Source: Rhizobium rhizogenes NBRC 13257 (GTDB taxonomy: Bacteria > Pseudomonadota > Alphaproteobacteria > Rhizobiales > Rhizobiaceae). Taken from it: a stretch of 64,000 bases of DNA. A program made the position numbers and the translations under genes. This document shows, in pieces, positions 17,378-26,117 of this stretch. Positions within the stretch are counted from its first letter, which is position 1. Every line of letters begins with the position of its first letter. The stretch lies in contig NZ_BAYX01000004.1 of NCBI RefSeq assembly GCF_000696095.1, forward strand, positions 124,001 through 188,000, written 5' to 3'. The notes below the pieces were generated by a model that was not told the DNA's origin, searched no databases, and saw only the letters and a program-made list of their open reading frames with translations.

Positions 17378-19662
17378 CCATCATGGAAACCAGAAAGCAC
17401 GGCGCGGCTGATGGCGCCCTCGGCGGACGCCTGTCGCGCCTTGACGGCACCGCGAAGATCAAGGGCGAGGCCGACTATGCCGTCGAGCGCGATCTCGAAG
17501 GGCTCGCCCATGCGGTGATGGTGCAAAGCACGATCGCCGCCGGCCGTATCGTCGACATCGATACTTCAGCGGCGGAAAAGGCGCTGGGAGTCCTGCTCAT
17601 TCTGACGCCGGACACCATGCCGGATCTGAACTCGCCGACCACCTGGCTCGATACGCCTGGTCCGGAAGGCCCGTACCGGGCGCTGACCAGTGAGATCACT
17701 TATAGCGGCCAGCATGTCGCCATCGTCGTTGCCGAAACCTTCGAGCAGGCAACGGCGGCGGCGGCGTTGGTGAAGGTGAGCTATGAGGAAGCGCCGGCCG
17801 TCTATAGCCTTGAGGATCCGAAGGGTGGCGAGGGTTTTCCGCTCGACCCGATGACCAAGGAATGGGGCGATGCCGCAGCCGCCCTTGCCGCCGCGCCCGT
17901 CAGGATCGAAGCGGAATACAAGACGCCGCGCGAATACAACGTGCCGATCGAGCCGCATGGGCTGATTGCCAAGTGGGACGGCGACAGGCTGACCCTCTGG
18001 GAGGCCAGCCAATGGATCGACGGCATGGCACGCACCTATGCCGAATGGTTCGGCGTGCCCTTCGAGAATGTGCGGATGATCTCGCCCTATATCGGCGGCG
18101 GCTTCGGCTCCAAGGCACTCGCCTTGCCGCACGGCGCGGTCGGCGTCATGGCGGCGAAGCTGCTTGGCCGTCCGGTCAAGCTGGTCATCACCCGGCCGCA
18201 GACCTTTACCTCCTTCGGTGGCCGTCCCGGCACGCGCCAGACGATTGCGCTTGGGGCCACGAAGGACGGCAAGCTCACCTCCATCGTCCAGACCGGTGCC
18301 AATGAGACGTCGATGGGTGACGTGGCCGTCGAGCCGTTGGGTGTGGTCACCGCGATCATGTATGCGACGCCCAATCTCTCGTCGCGGCAGAACATTGTGC
18401 CGGTGAACACGGTCAAGCCCGGTGCCCTGCGTGCTCCCGGCGAAAACCCGAGCGCCTTCGGCATCGAAAGCGCCATGGACGAGCTTGCCCATGAACTCGG
18501 CATGGATCCGCTGGAAATCCGGCTGATGAACTATGCCGAGCGGGATCAGGAGGCGGACAAGCCCTGGTCGACGCGGCAATTGCGCGAGGCTTTCGAGGCC
18601 GGCGCGAATGCGTTCGGCTGGGCGAAGCGCTCGCATGCGCCGCGATCGATGCGCGACGGCAAGCAGTTGATCGGCTGGGGCGTCGGCGCCGGCACCTATC
18701 CGGTGCGCCGCACGCCGGGTGAAGCGCTTGTGCGGATCCTGGCCGACGGATCGGCGGAGGTGGCGAGCAGCGGCATCGACATGGGGCAGGGGACCTACAC
18801 GATCCTGGCGCAGACGGCGGCGGAAACGCTCGGCATTCCGATCGAGCAGATCCGCGTCAAGCTCGGCGATTCCGCCCTGCCGCGCGCGCCGGTTGCCGGC
18901 GGCTCGCAGCTCGCCAACCTGATGACCGGTGCCGTCTACAAGGCGGCGATCGCCGCCCGCGATGAGCTCGTGGGTCTGGCGATCAACGATCCCAATTCGC
19001 CGCTTCGTGACCTGCAGGCCAATACACTGACCGTTTCGGAAGGTCGCATCCTGCCGCCACGCGATGGCGGCGACGGCATCGCCATTGCCGACCTGTTGCG
19101 GCAGATCGGTCGCGACAAGATCGAGGTGCTGCGCAACACCTTGCCGGACGACAAGCAAAGCAAGGCGGATATCTACCGCAACTTCTCGACCATCGCGACC
19201 ATGCGGTCACCGACGGAGGGTGAGTATTCGCTGCATAGCTGGTGCGCGCATTTCATTGAAGTGCGGGTCGACGAGGATTTCGGCACTGTGCGCGTCTCGC
19301 GCGTCGTCTCGGCACTCGATTCCGGAAGGCTCTACAATCCGAAGCTCGCCGAAAGCCAGTGGAAAGGCGGTATCATCATGGGCATCGGTCAGGCGCTGCT
19401 GGAGGAGGGCATTGTCGATGAGCGTTACGCGCGCGTCATCAACAACAATCTCGGCGATTACCTCGTGCCGACCAACGCCGATATCCCCGATATCGAGGTG
19501 ATCAATGTCGGCATTCCCGACCCCCATGCCTCCGTGCTCGGCGGCAAGGCGGTCGGCGAACTGGCAATCGTCGGCGTCGCGCCGGCCATTGCCAATGCGG
19601 TCTTCCACGCGACCGGCAAGCGCATCCGCGAACTGCCGATCACACTGGAGAAGCTTCTGTAG
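17374..19662 (+). CDS. Molybdenum hydroxylase molybdopterin-binding catalytic subunit (PaoC/YagR-type)
   Basis: A 762-residue catalytic subunit. It has the aldehyde oxidase/xanthine dehydrogenase a/b hammerhead domain first, then the molybdopterin domain with IGGGFGSK, ALRAPGENPSAFG, GIDMGQGTYTI and the closing GGKAVGELAI, whose Glu (about residue 729) is the catalytic base in the family. Expected reaction: hydroxylation of an aldehyde or N-heterocycle using water. PaoABC relatives oxidise aromatic aldehydes. No XdhC/PaoD-type cofactor-sulfuration chaperone gene follows; the next gene is an unrelated toxin. Confidence 0.88.
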   Translation: MTIMETRKHGAADGALGGRLSRLDGTAKIKGEADYAVERDLEGLAHAVMVQSTIAAGRIVDIDTSAAEKALGVLLILTPDTMPDLNSPTTWLDTPGPEGPYRALTSEITYSGQHVAIVVAETFEQATAAAALVKVSYEEAPAVYSLEDPKGGEGFPLDPMTKEWGDAAAALAAAPVRIEAEYKTPREYNVPIEPHGLIAKWDGDRLTLWEASQWIDGMARTYAEWFGVPFENVRMISPYIGGGFGSKALALPHGAVGVMAAKLLGRPVKLVITRPQTFTSFGGRPGTRQTIALGATKDGKLTSIVQTGANETSMGDVAVEPLGVVTAIMYATPNLSSRQNIVPVNTVKPGALRAPGENPSAFGIESAMDELAHELGMDPLEIRLMNYAERDQEADKPWSTRQLREAFEAGANAFGWAKRSHAPRSMRDGKQLIGWGVGAGTYPVRRTPGEALVRILADGSAEVASSGIDMGQGTYTILAQTAAETLGIPIEQIRVKLGDSALPRAPVAGGSQLANLMTGAVYKAAIAARDELVGLAINDPNSPLRDLQANTLTVSEGRILPPRDGGDGIAIADLLRQIGRDKIEVLRNTLPDDKQSKADIYRNFSTIATMRSPTEGEYSLHSWCAHFIEVRVDEDFGTVRVSRVVSALDSGRLYNPKLAESQWKGGIIMGIGQALLEEGIVDERYARVINNNLGDYLVPTNADIPDIEVINVGIPDPHASVLGGKAVGELAIVGVAPAIANAVFHATGKRIRELPITLEKLL

Positions 19663-19762
19663 GCTGGAGGGGCCAGGGGATGGTCGGGCGTGTGCGATAT
19701 TCTGCGCCTGATCATCCCTTCGGGAGTTCCCGCGCATGATGGTGCGATAGCCTGCGACTCTT

Positions 19763-20230
19763 TTACAGTCGCTTCCCCTTGCCTATGGGGAAGTTCGACG
19801 GATCGTCGCTCCACGGATTGAAAAGTGCCGCGCCTGTGTGATTCACGTCGGCAATGTTGCGCGTGGTGAAAAACAGGTCGAATTCCATGGCGGTGGCGGC
19901 CAGGATCGTGTCGATCACAGACGGAAAATGCTTCGTCTGGCGCTTGATCGTCCCGGAAATCATGCCCCAGCGCCGAATAATGGGATCGCTGACCGGCAGA
20001 ATTCGGTCGGCGAAACGCTCCAGCAAGGCATCGCGGGATGCCAGATGACGGGAGCGATCCGGATGGTCATCCGGCAGATTGTAGATGCCTTTATCATATT
20101 CGGCGATCGTCAGGATGCTGATGAACAGGCTCTCTTCCGGCTGGGAGCGAGCCCAATCTTTGACGGAAGGGGCGCCATTTCGGTTGAGCAGAGACGAAAC
20201 GACGTTCGTATCGAGCAGCCAGCCGATCAA
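19763..20230 (-). CDS. PIN-domain toxin (VapC/FitB-like)
   Basis: A 155-residue PIN ribonuclease-type toxin. The four expected acidic residues are visible: Asp7 (LLDTN), Glu44 (IAEYDKG), Asp107 (VIDTILAA) and Asp128 (NIADV). It is coupled to the upstream Phd-type antitoxin by a 4-base overlap, antitoxin first, the usual order. Target RNA is not predictable from the sequence. The longer GTIKRQTKHFPSVID segment before the third acid resembles FitB-like and plasmid-stability PIN proteins. Confidence 0.85.
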   Translation of the reverse strand: MIGWLLDTNVVSSLLNRNGAPSVKDWARSQPEESLFISILTIAEYDKGIYNLPDDHPDRSRHLASRDALLERFADRILPVSDPIIRRWGMISGTIKRQTKHFPSVIDTILAATAMEFDLFFTTRNIADVNHTGAALFNPWSDDPSNFPIGKGKRL

Positions 20231-20529
20231 AGCTCGATGTTCCTGCCGGTGTCGCTCTCGCGCTCCACATCCAGCTCGGAAAGGCTGAGGCTTTCCATGA
20301 AGTCAACAAGAGGCAATTTGGGCTTGGCTGGCATCAGGCGGTCGTAGTCCTCGACGCTCATGATGACGACAGCCTCACGCCCGCGCACGCTTACCCGCTG
20401 CGGACCATCGTCGCGGGCATGGCGGACGACCTCGCTAAACCGCGCCTTGGCGGTCTCAAGGCTCCATCGACCGCCCTGGTGAACGGCGGTCTTGTCGCTC
20501 TTCGGCAACTGTCTGCTTTGCTTACTCAT
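20227..20529 (-). CDS. Phd/YefM-type antitoxin
   Basis: A 100-residue antitoxin. Residues 20-62 (WSLETAKARFSEVVRHA, then VSVRGREAVVIMSVEDY) are the Phd/YefM DNA-binding and dimer domain. The acidic, Leu-rich C-terminal tail would wrap and neutralise the PIN toxin encoded 4 bases downstream in overlap. Such antitoxins repress their own promoter. The region just upstream (20530-20597) has a repeated AGATAG element that may be part of the operator, but the match is weak. Confidence 0.85.
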   Translation of the reverse strand: MSKQSRQLPKSDKTAVHQGGRWSLETAKARFSEVVRHARDDGPQRVSVRGREAVVIMSVEDYDRLMPAKPKLPLVDFMESLSLSELDVERESDTGRNIEL

Positions 20530-20597
20530 GGCTTCTACCTGGTCAGATAGTCAGTAGATAGCCTATTTGCCGACAATGTGCCAGCAAATGATCGTCG

Positions 20598-22424
20598 TCA
20601 AGGACTGCCGAAGTTGCCGCCGGGACCTGGTCCGGGGCCGCGCCCGAAGCCAAAGAAGGGTGGGGGTGGTGGCGGCTCGCGTTCGGCCGGGACGTCGAGA
20701 TAGCTCATGATGTTGTCGACGTGGCTGACCTGCGAGCGCAGATTGTCGAGCGACTTGCCGGTGAGATTGGTGCCGGCCGGGAGTTGGGCGGTCAGCGGGT
20801 TCTCGTAGCGGCCGTTGACGCGCAGCTCGTAGTAGAGATGCGGTCCGGTCGAATAGCCGGTCGAGCCGACATAGGCGATGACCTGGCCCTGGGTGACGCG
20901 TTCACCGACATGTAGGTCGGATGGCGTTGCGGAAATATGGGCATAAGTGGTCTCATAGCCGCCGTCGTGGCGGATGCGGACATATTTGCCGTAGCCCGTT
21001 TCCCAGGAAATCTTTTCGACGACGCCGTCGCCGCCGGCCATGATCGGGCTGCCCATCGGCGCGCGGAAGTCGACGCCGTTGTGGAACTTCTTGACGCCCA
21101 GAATAGGATGAATGCGCCAGGCGAAACCATCGCCGAGCTTGCCGTTGGGTACGGGACGGTGGTTCAGCACCTTGGCAACGGAATGGCCGCCCTCGTCATA
21201 GAATTCCGAGGGGCCTTCGCCGCTTCCCTTGTGCAGATAGTAGCGGTGCGTATCGCCATCGGTATGGAATTCGATGAACATCAGCTCGCTTTTGCCGTTG
21301 TCCGCCTTGCGGGACAAAAGGTCGACGCTGTCGGGTGCGTTGTCGCCGCCGGTCAGTGAAATGCCGTTGGCCTTGGCGAGTTTCATCAGTTGGGCGGCGC
21401 TTGCCTCGGAAAGGCCGGCCTTTTCCAGCTTGGCGTCGATTGTCGATTCATTATCATCGTCGACGCCCTTGAGATCGACGGCGGCGACTTCCGAAGAGGA
21501 CGGCGCGTCGGCCTGGCTCTCGCTATAGAGCGTGGAAAACAGCCGGTCGTCGTTCATCGGCACGAAACCATCGGCGTCGTCGCGGGCGACGATGCGCTCC
21601 GGCGTCTTGCCGCCGCTGAGGCGGGCCATGATCAATTTCGGCCGCGCGTCGGCGGTCTTTTTCTCCAGAAGCAGTTCCACTCTGTCGCCGGGCGAAACCG
21701 CATCGGTCTCCAGGGCGCGCTGCAACTCGTCGCCGGCATCCGCGTCGAGACCGGCGGAGGCGAGGATATCCTGCAAGTCCTGGCGGTCCTTGGGCATCGA
21801 AACCAGCCTCTTGAACTCGCGGCCGGATTCGCCGGCAGTCGCTCTCGAGACGCTGACATTCAACGGCACGCCCCTGATCGGGAAGCGTGAGCGCCGGACT
21901 GAATCGTAATGGTTGTTCTGCGGATAGATGCCGTGGCGGATCTCGGTGAGCGCCGGCGGCGAGAACAATGCGGTCTCGGCGCGCATGTCGCCGCCATAGG
22001 CTGCGTTGATCGCTCGGACATCGCCGGCAGAGGGCTCGGTATCCTCGGCTTTGAAGACCAGCGTGGTGCGATGATAGGTGAAGATGCGGGTTTCGCCGCT
22101 CGAAAGCTTTTCCGCCACTTGCGCGAAGCGGGCGCCGTCGAAACGCTGTTTCGTGGCAAGCCGGTTGCTCTTCGGCGTTGCCGGCTGCGACTGGACGAGC
22201 TGGGCCGTTCGCATCGGCACGGCCTGCTCGATCGTGTGGTGGGCCAGCAGCGGGTAGAGGACGGTGGCGAGAAGGCCGAAGGACGCCGTGCCGGCAATGC
22301 CGATGGCGATCAGATGGCGAAGATGGGCAGAGCGCGGCAGAAAGGGAACGTGAAATTCATGATGAGGCTGCGCCTGAATCGCAGCCTCTGCAGGAAATTG
22401 GACGCGCAATGGACTTTCGGCCAT
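20598..22424 (-). CDS. Membrane-anchored M23-family (LytM) protein with altered zinc motif
   Basis: A 608-residue protein. It has a short cytoplasmic N-terminus, one membrane helix at about 38-62, a long periplasmic middle region, and a LytM/M23 domain around residues 435-540. The first metal motif HxxxD (HNGVD) and the YAH motif are present, but the last motif, normally HxH, reads HLY in GPHLYYEL. In LytM the second His of HxH binds zinc, so catalysis may be lost or changed. The protein ends with a Pro/Gly/Phe-rich tail. Likely role: cell-wall remodelling, either as endopeptidase or, if inactive, as an amidase activator like EnvC or DipM. It appears monocistronic. Confidence 0.8.
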   Translation of the reverse strand: MAESPLRVQFPAEAAIQAQPHHEFHVPFLPRSAHLRHLIAIGIAGTASFGLLATVLYPLLAHHTIEQAVPMRTAQLVQSQPATPKSNRLATKQRFDGARFAQVAEKLSSGETRIFTYHRTTLVFKAEDTEPSAGDVRAINAAYGGDMRAETALFSPPALTEIRHGIYPQNNHYDSVRRSRFPIRGVPLNVSVSRATAGESGREFKRLVSMPKDRQDLQDILASAGLDADAGDELQRALETDAVSPGDRVELLLEKKTADARPKLIMARLSGGKTPERIVARDDADGFVPMNDDRLFSTLYSESQADAPSSSEVAAVDLKGVDDDNESTIDAKLEKAGLSEASAAQLMKLAKANGISLTGGDNAPDSVDLLSRKADNGKSELMFIEFHTDGDTHRYYLHKGSGEGPSEFYDEGGHSVAKVLNHRPVPNGKLGDGFAWRIHPILGVKKFHNGVDFRAPMGSPIMAGGDGVVEKISWETGYGKYVRIRHDGGYETTYAHISATPSDLHVGERVTQGQVIAYVGSTGYSTGPHLYYELRVNGRYENPLTAQLPAGTNLTGKSLDNLRSQVSHVDNIMSYLDVPAEREPPPPPPFFGFGRGPGPGPGGNFGSP

Positions 22425-22556
22425 GAAGTGAGGAACCCTGCAGACTGCGGTGGGCCCAAACTAGGGCAAATCATGGCGAAATCTAGGCAAATATTACGAG
22501 TCTGTTAATTGCCGTGATCGTCCACAGGGTCAGATTCGCGCTTCGCGGGCGATTCG

Positions 22557-23912
22557 TCAACCGAAGATGGTGTCGTAAAGCAGCTTGAAGTTCAGTGCCA
22601 GGATGATTGCGGCGACCAGCCAGGAGAGGATGGCAACGCTCCTGGGCACGACGAATTTGCCCATTTTCTTGGGATCCGTGACGAATTGGACCAATGGGAT
22701 GACTGCAAAGGGCAGCTGCATGGAGAGCACGACCTGGCTTAGCACCAGCAGATCGGCAGTGCCTTTTTCACCATAAAATGCGGTAACAAAAATAACTGGA
22801 ATAATTGCGAGACCGCGGGTCAAAAGCCGTCTTGCCCAGTGCGGAATACGCAGGCGCAGGAAACCTTCCATCACGATCTGGCCGGCAAGCGTCGCCGTCA
22901 CGGTGGAATTGAGGCCGGAGGCCAGCAGCGCCACGGCAAACAGGGTCGAGGCAATGCCAAGGCCGAGGAGCGGCGACAGCAGTTCGTAAGCCTGGCCGAT
23001 TTCGGCGACATCGGCATGTCCGCTGTCGTGGAAGGCGGCGGCGGCGACGACCAGGATCGCGGCATTGACGAAGAGCGCCAGCATCAGGGCGATTGTACTG
23101 TCGGCCGTCGCCCATTTGATGGCGTCGCGGCGGCCTTCGTCATCGCGCTTATAGGCGCGGGTCTGCACGATCGAGGAGTGCAGGTAGAGATTATGCGGCA
23201 TGACGGTGGCGCCGATGATGCCCATGGCGATGTAGAGCATTTCGTGATTGGTGACGATCTCAGGCGAGGGGATGAAGCCGTGCAGGATGGCGGCGACCGG
23301 CGGCGCTGCCGCGGCGATCTGCACGGCGAAACAGACGGAGATGACGATCAGCAGCGCGATGACGAAGGCTTCGAGAAAGCGGAAGCCCTTGTTCATCAGA
23401 AGCAGCAGTAGGAAGGCGTCGAGCGCGGTGATCAGCGCGCCGCCGATCAGCGGAATGCCGAAGAGCAGTTGCAGTGCGATCGCCGTGCCGATGACCTCGG
23501 CGAGGTCGCAGGCGATGATGGCGAGTTCGCAGGCAAACCACAGGGCCAGATTGACCGGCCTCGGATAATGATCGCGACAGGCCTGCGCCAGATCGCGGCC
23601 GGTGGCGATGCCGAGCCGGGCGGAGAGCGCCTGCAGCAGGATCGCCATCAGGTTCGACAGCATGATGACCGAAAGCAGGGTGTAGCCGAATTGCGCGCCG
23701 CCGGCGAGATCGGTCGCCCAGTTGCCCGGATCCATATAGCCGACGGAGACCATGTAGCCCGGCCCCATGAAGGCGAGAAGCCGCCGGATCCAGGTGCCTG
23801 TGTGCGGGACATGAACGGTGGCGTTGACCTCGGGAAGACTTGGACGTGCGTCTTCGTTCGGGCTGGCGAATTTCCATGCGCGCGGCGCGGCGGCATCCTG
23901 ACTCTGCGACAT
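22557..23912 (-). CDS. mntH: Nramp-family Mn(II)/proton symporter
   Basis: A 451-residue, 11-helix Nramp transporter. The metal-binding motifs DPGN (61-64) in helix 1 and MPHN (238-241) in helix 6 are intact; the Met of the second motif favours transition metals such as Mn over Mg. The cytoplasmic N-terminal extension of about 40 residues is longer than in E. coli MntH. The gene faces mntR across a 387-base gap that holds an MntR-box-like site. MntH imports Mn(II), mainly under iron limitation or oxidative stress. Confidence 0.92.
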   Translation of the reverse strand: MSQSQDAAAPRAWKFASPNEDARPSLPEVNATVHVPHTGTWIRRLLAFMGPGYMVSVGYMDPGNWATDLAGGAQFGYTLLSVIMLSNLMAILLQALSARLGIATGRDLAQACRDHYPRPVNLALWFACELAIIACDLAEVIGTAIALQLLFGIPLIGGALITALDAFLLLLLMNKGFRFLEAFVIALLIVISVCFAVQIAAAAPPVAAILHGFIPSPEIVTNHEMLYIAMGIIGATVMPHNLYLHSSIVQTRAYKRDDEGRRDAIKWATADSTIALMLALFVNAAILVVAAAAFHDSGHADVAEIGQAYELLSPLLGLGIASTLFAVALLASGLNSTVTATLAGQIVMEGFLRLRIPHWARRLLTRGLAIIPVIFVTAFYGEKGTADLLVLSQVVLSMQLPFAVIPLVQFVTDPKKMGKFVVPRSVAILSWLVAAIILALNFKLLYDTIFG

Positions 23913-24299
23913 ACGGGAGGGCTCCGGGGGATTGAGCTATGATCTATCTAAAGAAATATGCTGGATATCAACATTATGCAATAGGCTATATTTCATAGAT
24001 TTGGCATTATATGGCGGTGCTGCCTTGCGGTTTGGGGCTGACACCGTTTGTGCTCACGCCGCGGCGACTGTCGTCTCGGCATGAGGGAAAAGGAGTTCTC
24101 CACCGCCGCATTCGGCAAAATCGGTTCGGCGGTTGCAGCGAACGCGACGAGCGGGTAACTGGGCGCACGAAATTCTGGCGCAGCGGATAAATGCCTGGAG
24201 CTGCAAAGGCGACGACCGTTTATGCCGCCACTTTCAAGATTGAAGCCGGTGCTATAAAGATGAAAGCGAGTTTACTAGGACTCGCGAGGAGCTGACCTA
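23913..24299. promoter_or_regulatory. Divergent mntH-mntR region with an MntR-box-like element
   Basis: The 387-base gap is AT-rich only near mntH (about 23940-24015). There TTATGCAATAGGCTATATT (23974-23992) resembles the enterobacterial MntR box, in which GCTATGTT-type arms flank a short spacer. It lies 62 bases upstream of the mntH ATG. A TATAAT reads on the minus strand at 24006-24011. In many rhizobia mntH is instead under Mur control; the site does not decide between them. The rest of the gap up to the mntR ribosome binding site (GAGGAG, about 24287-24292) shows no gene. Confidence 0.4.
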
Positions 24300-24755
24300 T
24301 TGCCGACGAGAAGACCGCCGATCCAACGAGACGAGCCATTGCTGGATGCGGAGACGCATTCCGAGGGTTTCCGGCACACGAGAGAGGCCACGCGTGGCGC
24401 TCTCGTGGAGGATTATGTCGAGCTGATCGCTGATCTCATCGATGACGGCAACGAGGCGCGGCAGGTGGATATCGCGGCAAGGCTCGGCGTGTCGCAGCCG
24501 ACCGTCGCCAAGATGCTGGCGCGGCTCTGCGAGGACGGGCTCGTGTCGCGGCGGCCCTATCGCGGCGTTTTCCTGACGGATGCGGGCAACAGGATCGCCC
24601 AGGACATTCGCGCCCGCCATCAGACGGTTGAAGCCTTCCTGCGCTGGCTTGGCGTCAGCGCCGAAACGGCGCGGATCGACGCCGAGGGCATCGAGCACCA
24701 TGTCAGCGCCGAGACGCTGGAAGCCTTCCGCCGCGCGATGCAGCACGACGGCTGA
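24300..24755 (+). CDS. mntR: DtxR-family manganese-responsive regulator
   Basis: A 151-residue DtxR/MntR-type regulator starting with TTG at 24300, supported by a GAGGAG box seven bases upstream. The winged helix-turn-helix lies at about residues 40-90 ([20 protein letters not shown]), followed by the helical metal-binding and dimer domain including [14 protein letters not shown] and a HH pair. There is no SH3-like third domain, as in E. coli MntR. Its position facing mntH supports a role as Mn-dependent repressor of mntH. Confidence 0.85.
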   Translation: MPTRRPPIQRDEPLLDAETHSEGFRHTREATRGALVEDYVELIADLIDDGNEARQVDIAARLGVSQPTVAKMLARLCEDGLVSRRPYRGVFLTDAGNRIAQDIRARHQTVEAFLRWLGVSAETARIDAEGIEHHVSAETLEAFRRAMQHDG

Positions 24756-24872
24756 TCGTGGGCGACTGCCCCTATTCGGCGGCGTCGTGCTTGGAGGCAG
24801 CAGGCGAACATCGGTTCGCCGATCCCGCACCCCGTGCTACTTTTTTATTGTAGAAGCACGGGAGCATTTGCC

Positions 24873-25259
24873 ATGGTCAAAACCGACCTCTCCGATATCT
24901 ACCGAGGCTATATTGCCTGCCTGAATGCGCAGGACTGGGCGAGGCTGGAACAGTTCGTTGATGATGACGTCTCCCACAACGGTCAGAATGTCGGGATCTC
25001 AGGCTATCGCCAGATGCTGGAGAGGGACTTTTCCGAGATTCCGGATCTCCGTTTTGCCATTCAGCTGCTGATTTCTGACCCGCCTCATATAGCGAGCCGG
25101 CTGGAATTCGACTGCAGGCCGAAAGGAACGTTCATTGGTCTGCCCGTCAATGGGAAGAGAGTGTCCTTTACCGAGAACGTATTCTATGAGTTTCGCAGCG
25201 AGAAGATCTGGCGAGTATGGTCGATTGTCGATAAGGCCGCGATCGAAGCCCAGCTCTAG
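24873..25259 (+). CDS. SnoaL-like / ester cyclase family protein
   Basis: A 128-residue protein of the NTF2-like SnoaL group. Recognisable features are LNAQDWARLEQFVDDDVSHNG near the start, GYRQMLERDFSEIPDLRF, and RLEFDCRPKGTFIGLPVNGK. ATG 24873 has a GGGAG box, better supported than the longer frame from 24834. SnoaL-like proteins bind small hydrophobic ligands and some catalyse ring closure or isomerisation; the specific function is unknown. It is convergent with the tetR gene at 25298. Confidence 0.7.
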   Translation: MVKTDLSDIYRGYIACLNAQDWARLEQFVDDDVSHNGQNVGISGYRQMLERDFSEIPDLRFAIQLLISDPPHIASRLEFDCRPKGTFIGLPVNGKRVSFTENVFYEFRSEKIWRVWSIVDKAAIEAQL

Positions 25260-25297
25260 CGCGGGAGTTGTCGCGAGCCAGATGATCCTTGCCGGGC

Positions 25298-25918
25298 TCA
25301 GTTGGCGTTTCGCCGCATCGACCCGATCACGCTCCACACCAGCCTTTCGCCGACATCGATTACCGGAAACGACTTTCCCGAGCGGAGCCATTCGGCAAAG
25401 AGGCCGTTCATGCAGCATTGGAAGGCGCGGGCGGCAGTGTCGACGGTCCAGCCGGGCGCGAGTTTGCCCTGCCGGTCGGCCATGTCGATCAGCTTCTGCA
25501 GCTTCTCGTACATTTCGGCATTGGCGGTGATGATGCGTTGGGCGGCGTCAGAGGGGTCCTCGGTGAATTCGCAGCCGAGAATCATGATGGCGAAGATACG
25601 TTGCTGGTGTTCGTCGTTCGCCAGGATATGCACAACCTCGATAGAAGCCTGTTCGATCAGGCTCAGCGGATCGTCATGGCCATGTTCGATTGCGTGGTCG
25701 ACGAGTTCTTCCTGCGGTAGGCGGATTTCGCTGTGCAGCGCCGTCAGCACCTCGGCCTTGTCCTTGAAATGCCAGTAGATCGCACCGCGCGTCACGCCGG
25801 CGCGCCTGGCGATCTTGTCGAGGCTGGAGCCGCTGACGCCGTTTTCAAAGAAAACCTCGGCGGCGGCTGCCAAAACCTCCTCCCTGGTCTTGGCTGCATC
25901 TTCCTTGGTCCTGCGCAT
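25298..25918 (-). CDS. TetR-family repressor of the adjacent RND pump (AcrR/TtgR-type)
   Basis: A 206-residue regulator. The start MRRTKEDAAKTREEVL is the usual opening of AcrR/TtgR/SmeT-type repressors and is preceded by GGAAAG, so ATG 25918 is preferred over 25939 and 25969. The helix-turn-helix includes SLDKIARRAGVTRGAIYWHFKDK. It faces an RND adaptor-pump operon, and a 24-bp imperfect palindrome lies between them at 26051-26074. By analogy it represses the pump until a drug-like ligand binds. Confidence 0.88.
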   Translation of the reverse strand: MRRTKEDAAKTREEVLAAAAEVFFENGVSGSSLDKIARRAGVTRGAIYWHFKDKAEVLTALHSEIRLPQEELVDHAIEHGHDDPLSLIEQASIEVVHILANDEHQQRIFAIMILGCEFTEDPSDAAQRIITANAEMYEKLQKLIDMADRQGKLAPGWTVDTAARAFQCCMNGLFAEWLRSGKSFPVIDVGERLVWSVIGSMRRNAN

Positions 25919-26050
25919 TCGATCTTTCCACTTTTGCATGTGGCGCAAATTTATTTCATTTCGCCTCATGCGGTTGATTTCACATGATATTGTCCGGGAA
26001 CTTGAGCGCCGTCCCGAACCTCATGCCATTGGTCACGTCGATTTGATATT

Positions 26051-26074
26051 TACAATCATTCATGTATGTTTGTA
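26051..26074. promoter_or_regulatory. AcrR-type operator candidate upstream of the RND operon
   Basis: Half-sites TACAATCATTCA and TGTATGTTTGTA form a 24-bp inverted repeat with 20 of 24 symmetric positions. The TACAT/ATGTA flavour resembles the E. coli AcrR operator. It lies 44 bases upstream of the adaptor ATG and between that gene and its divergent TetR-type regulator. Confidence 0.6.
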
Positions 26075-26117
26075 TGCTGCGACGCAATAAAAATGTCAAA
26101 ACTCGTGGTGATTTTTT

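Noticed and set aside
17566..19158. A 530-codon minus-strand frame
   Set aside because: Antisense shadow of the molybdopterin subunit gene.
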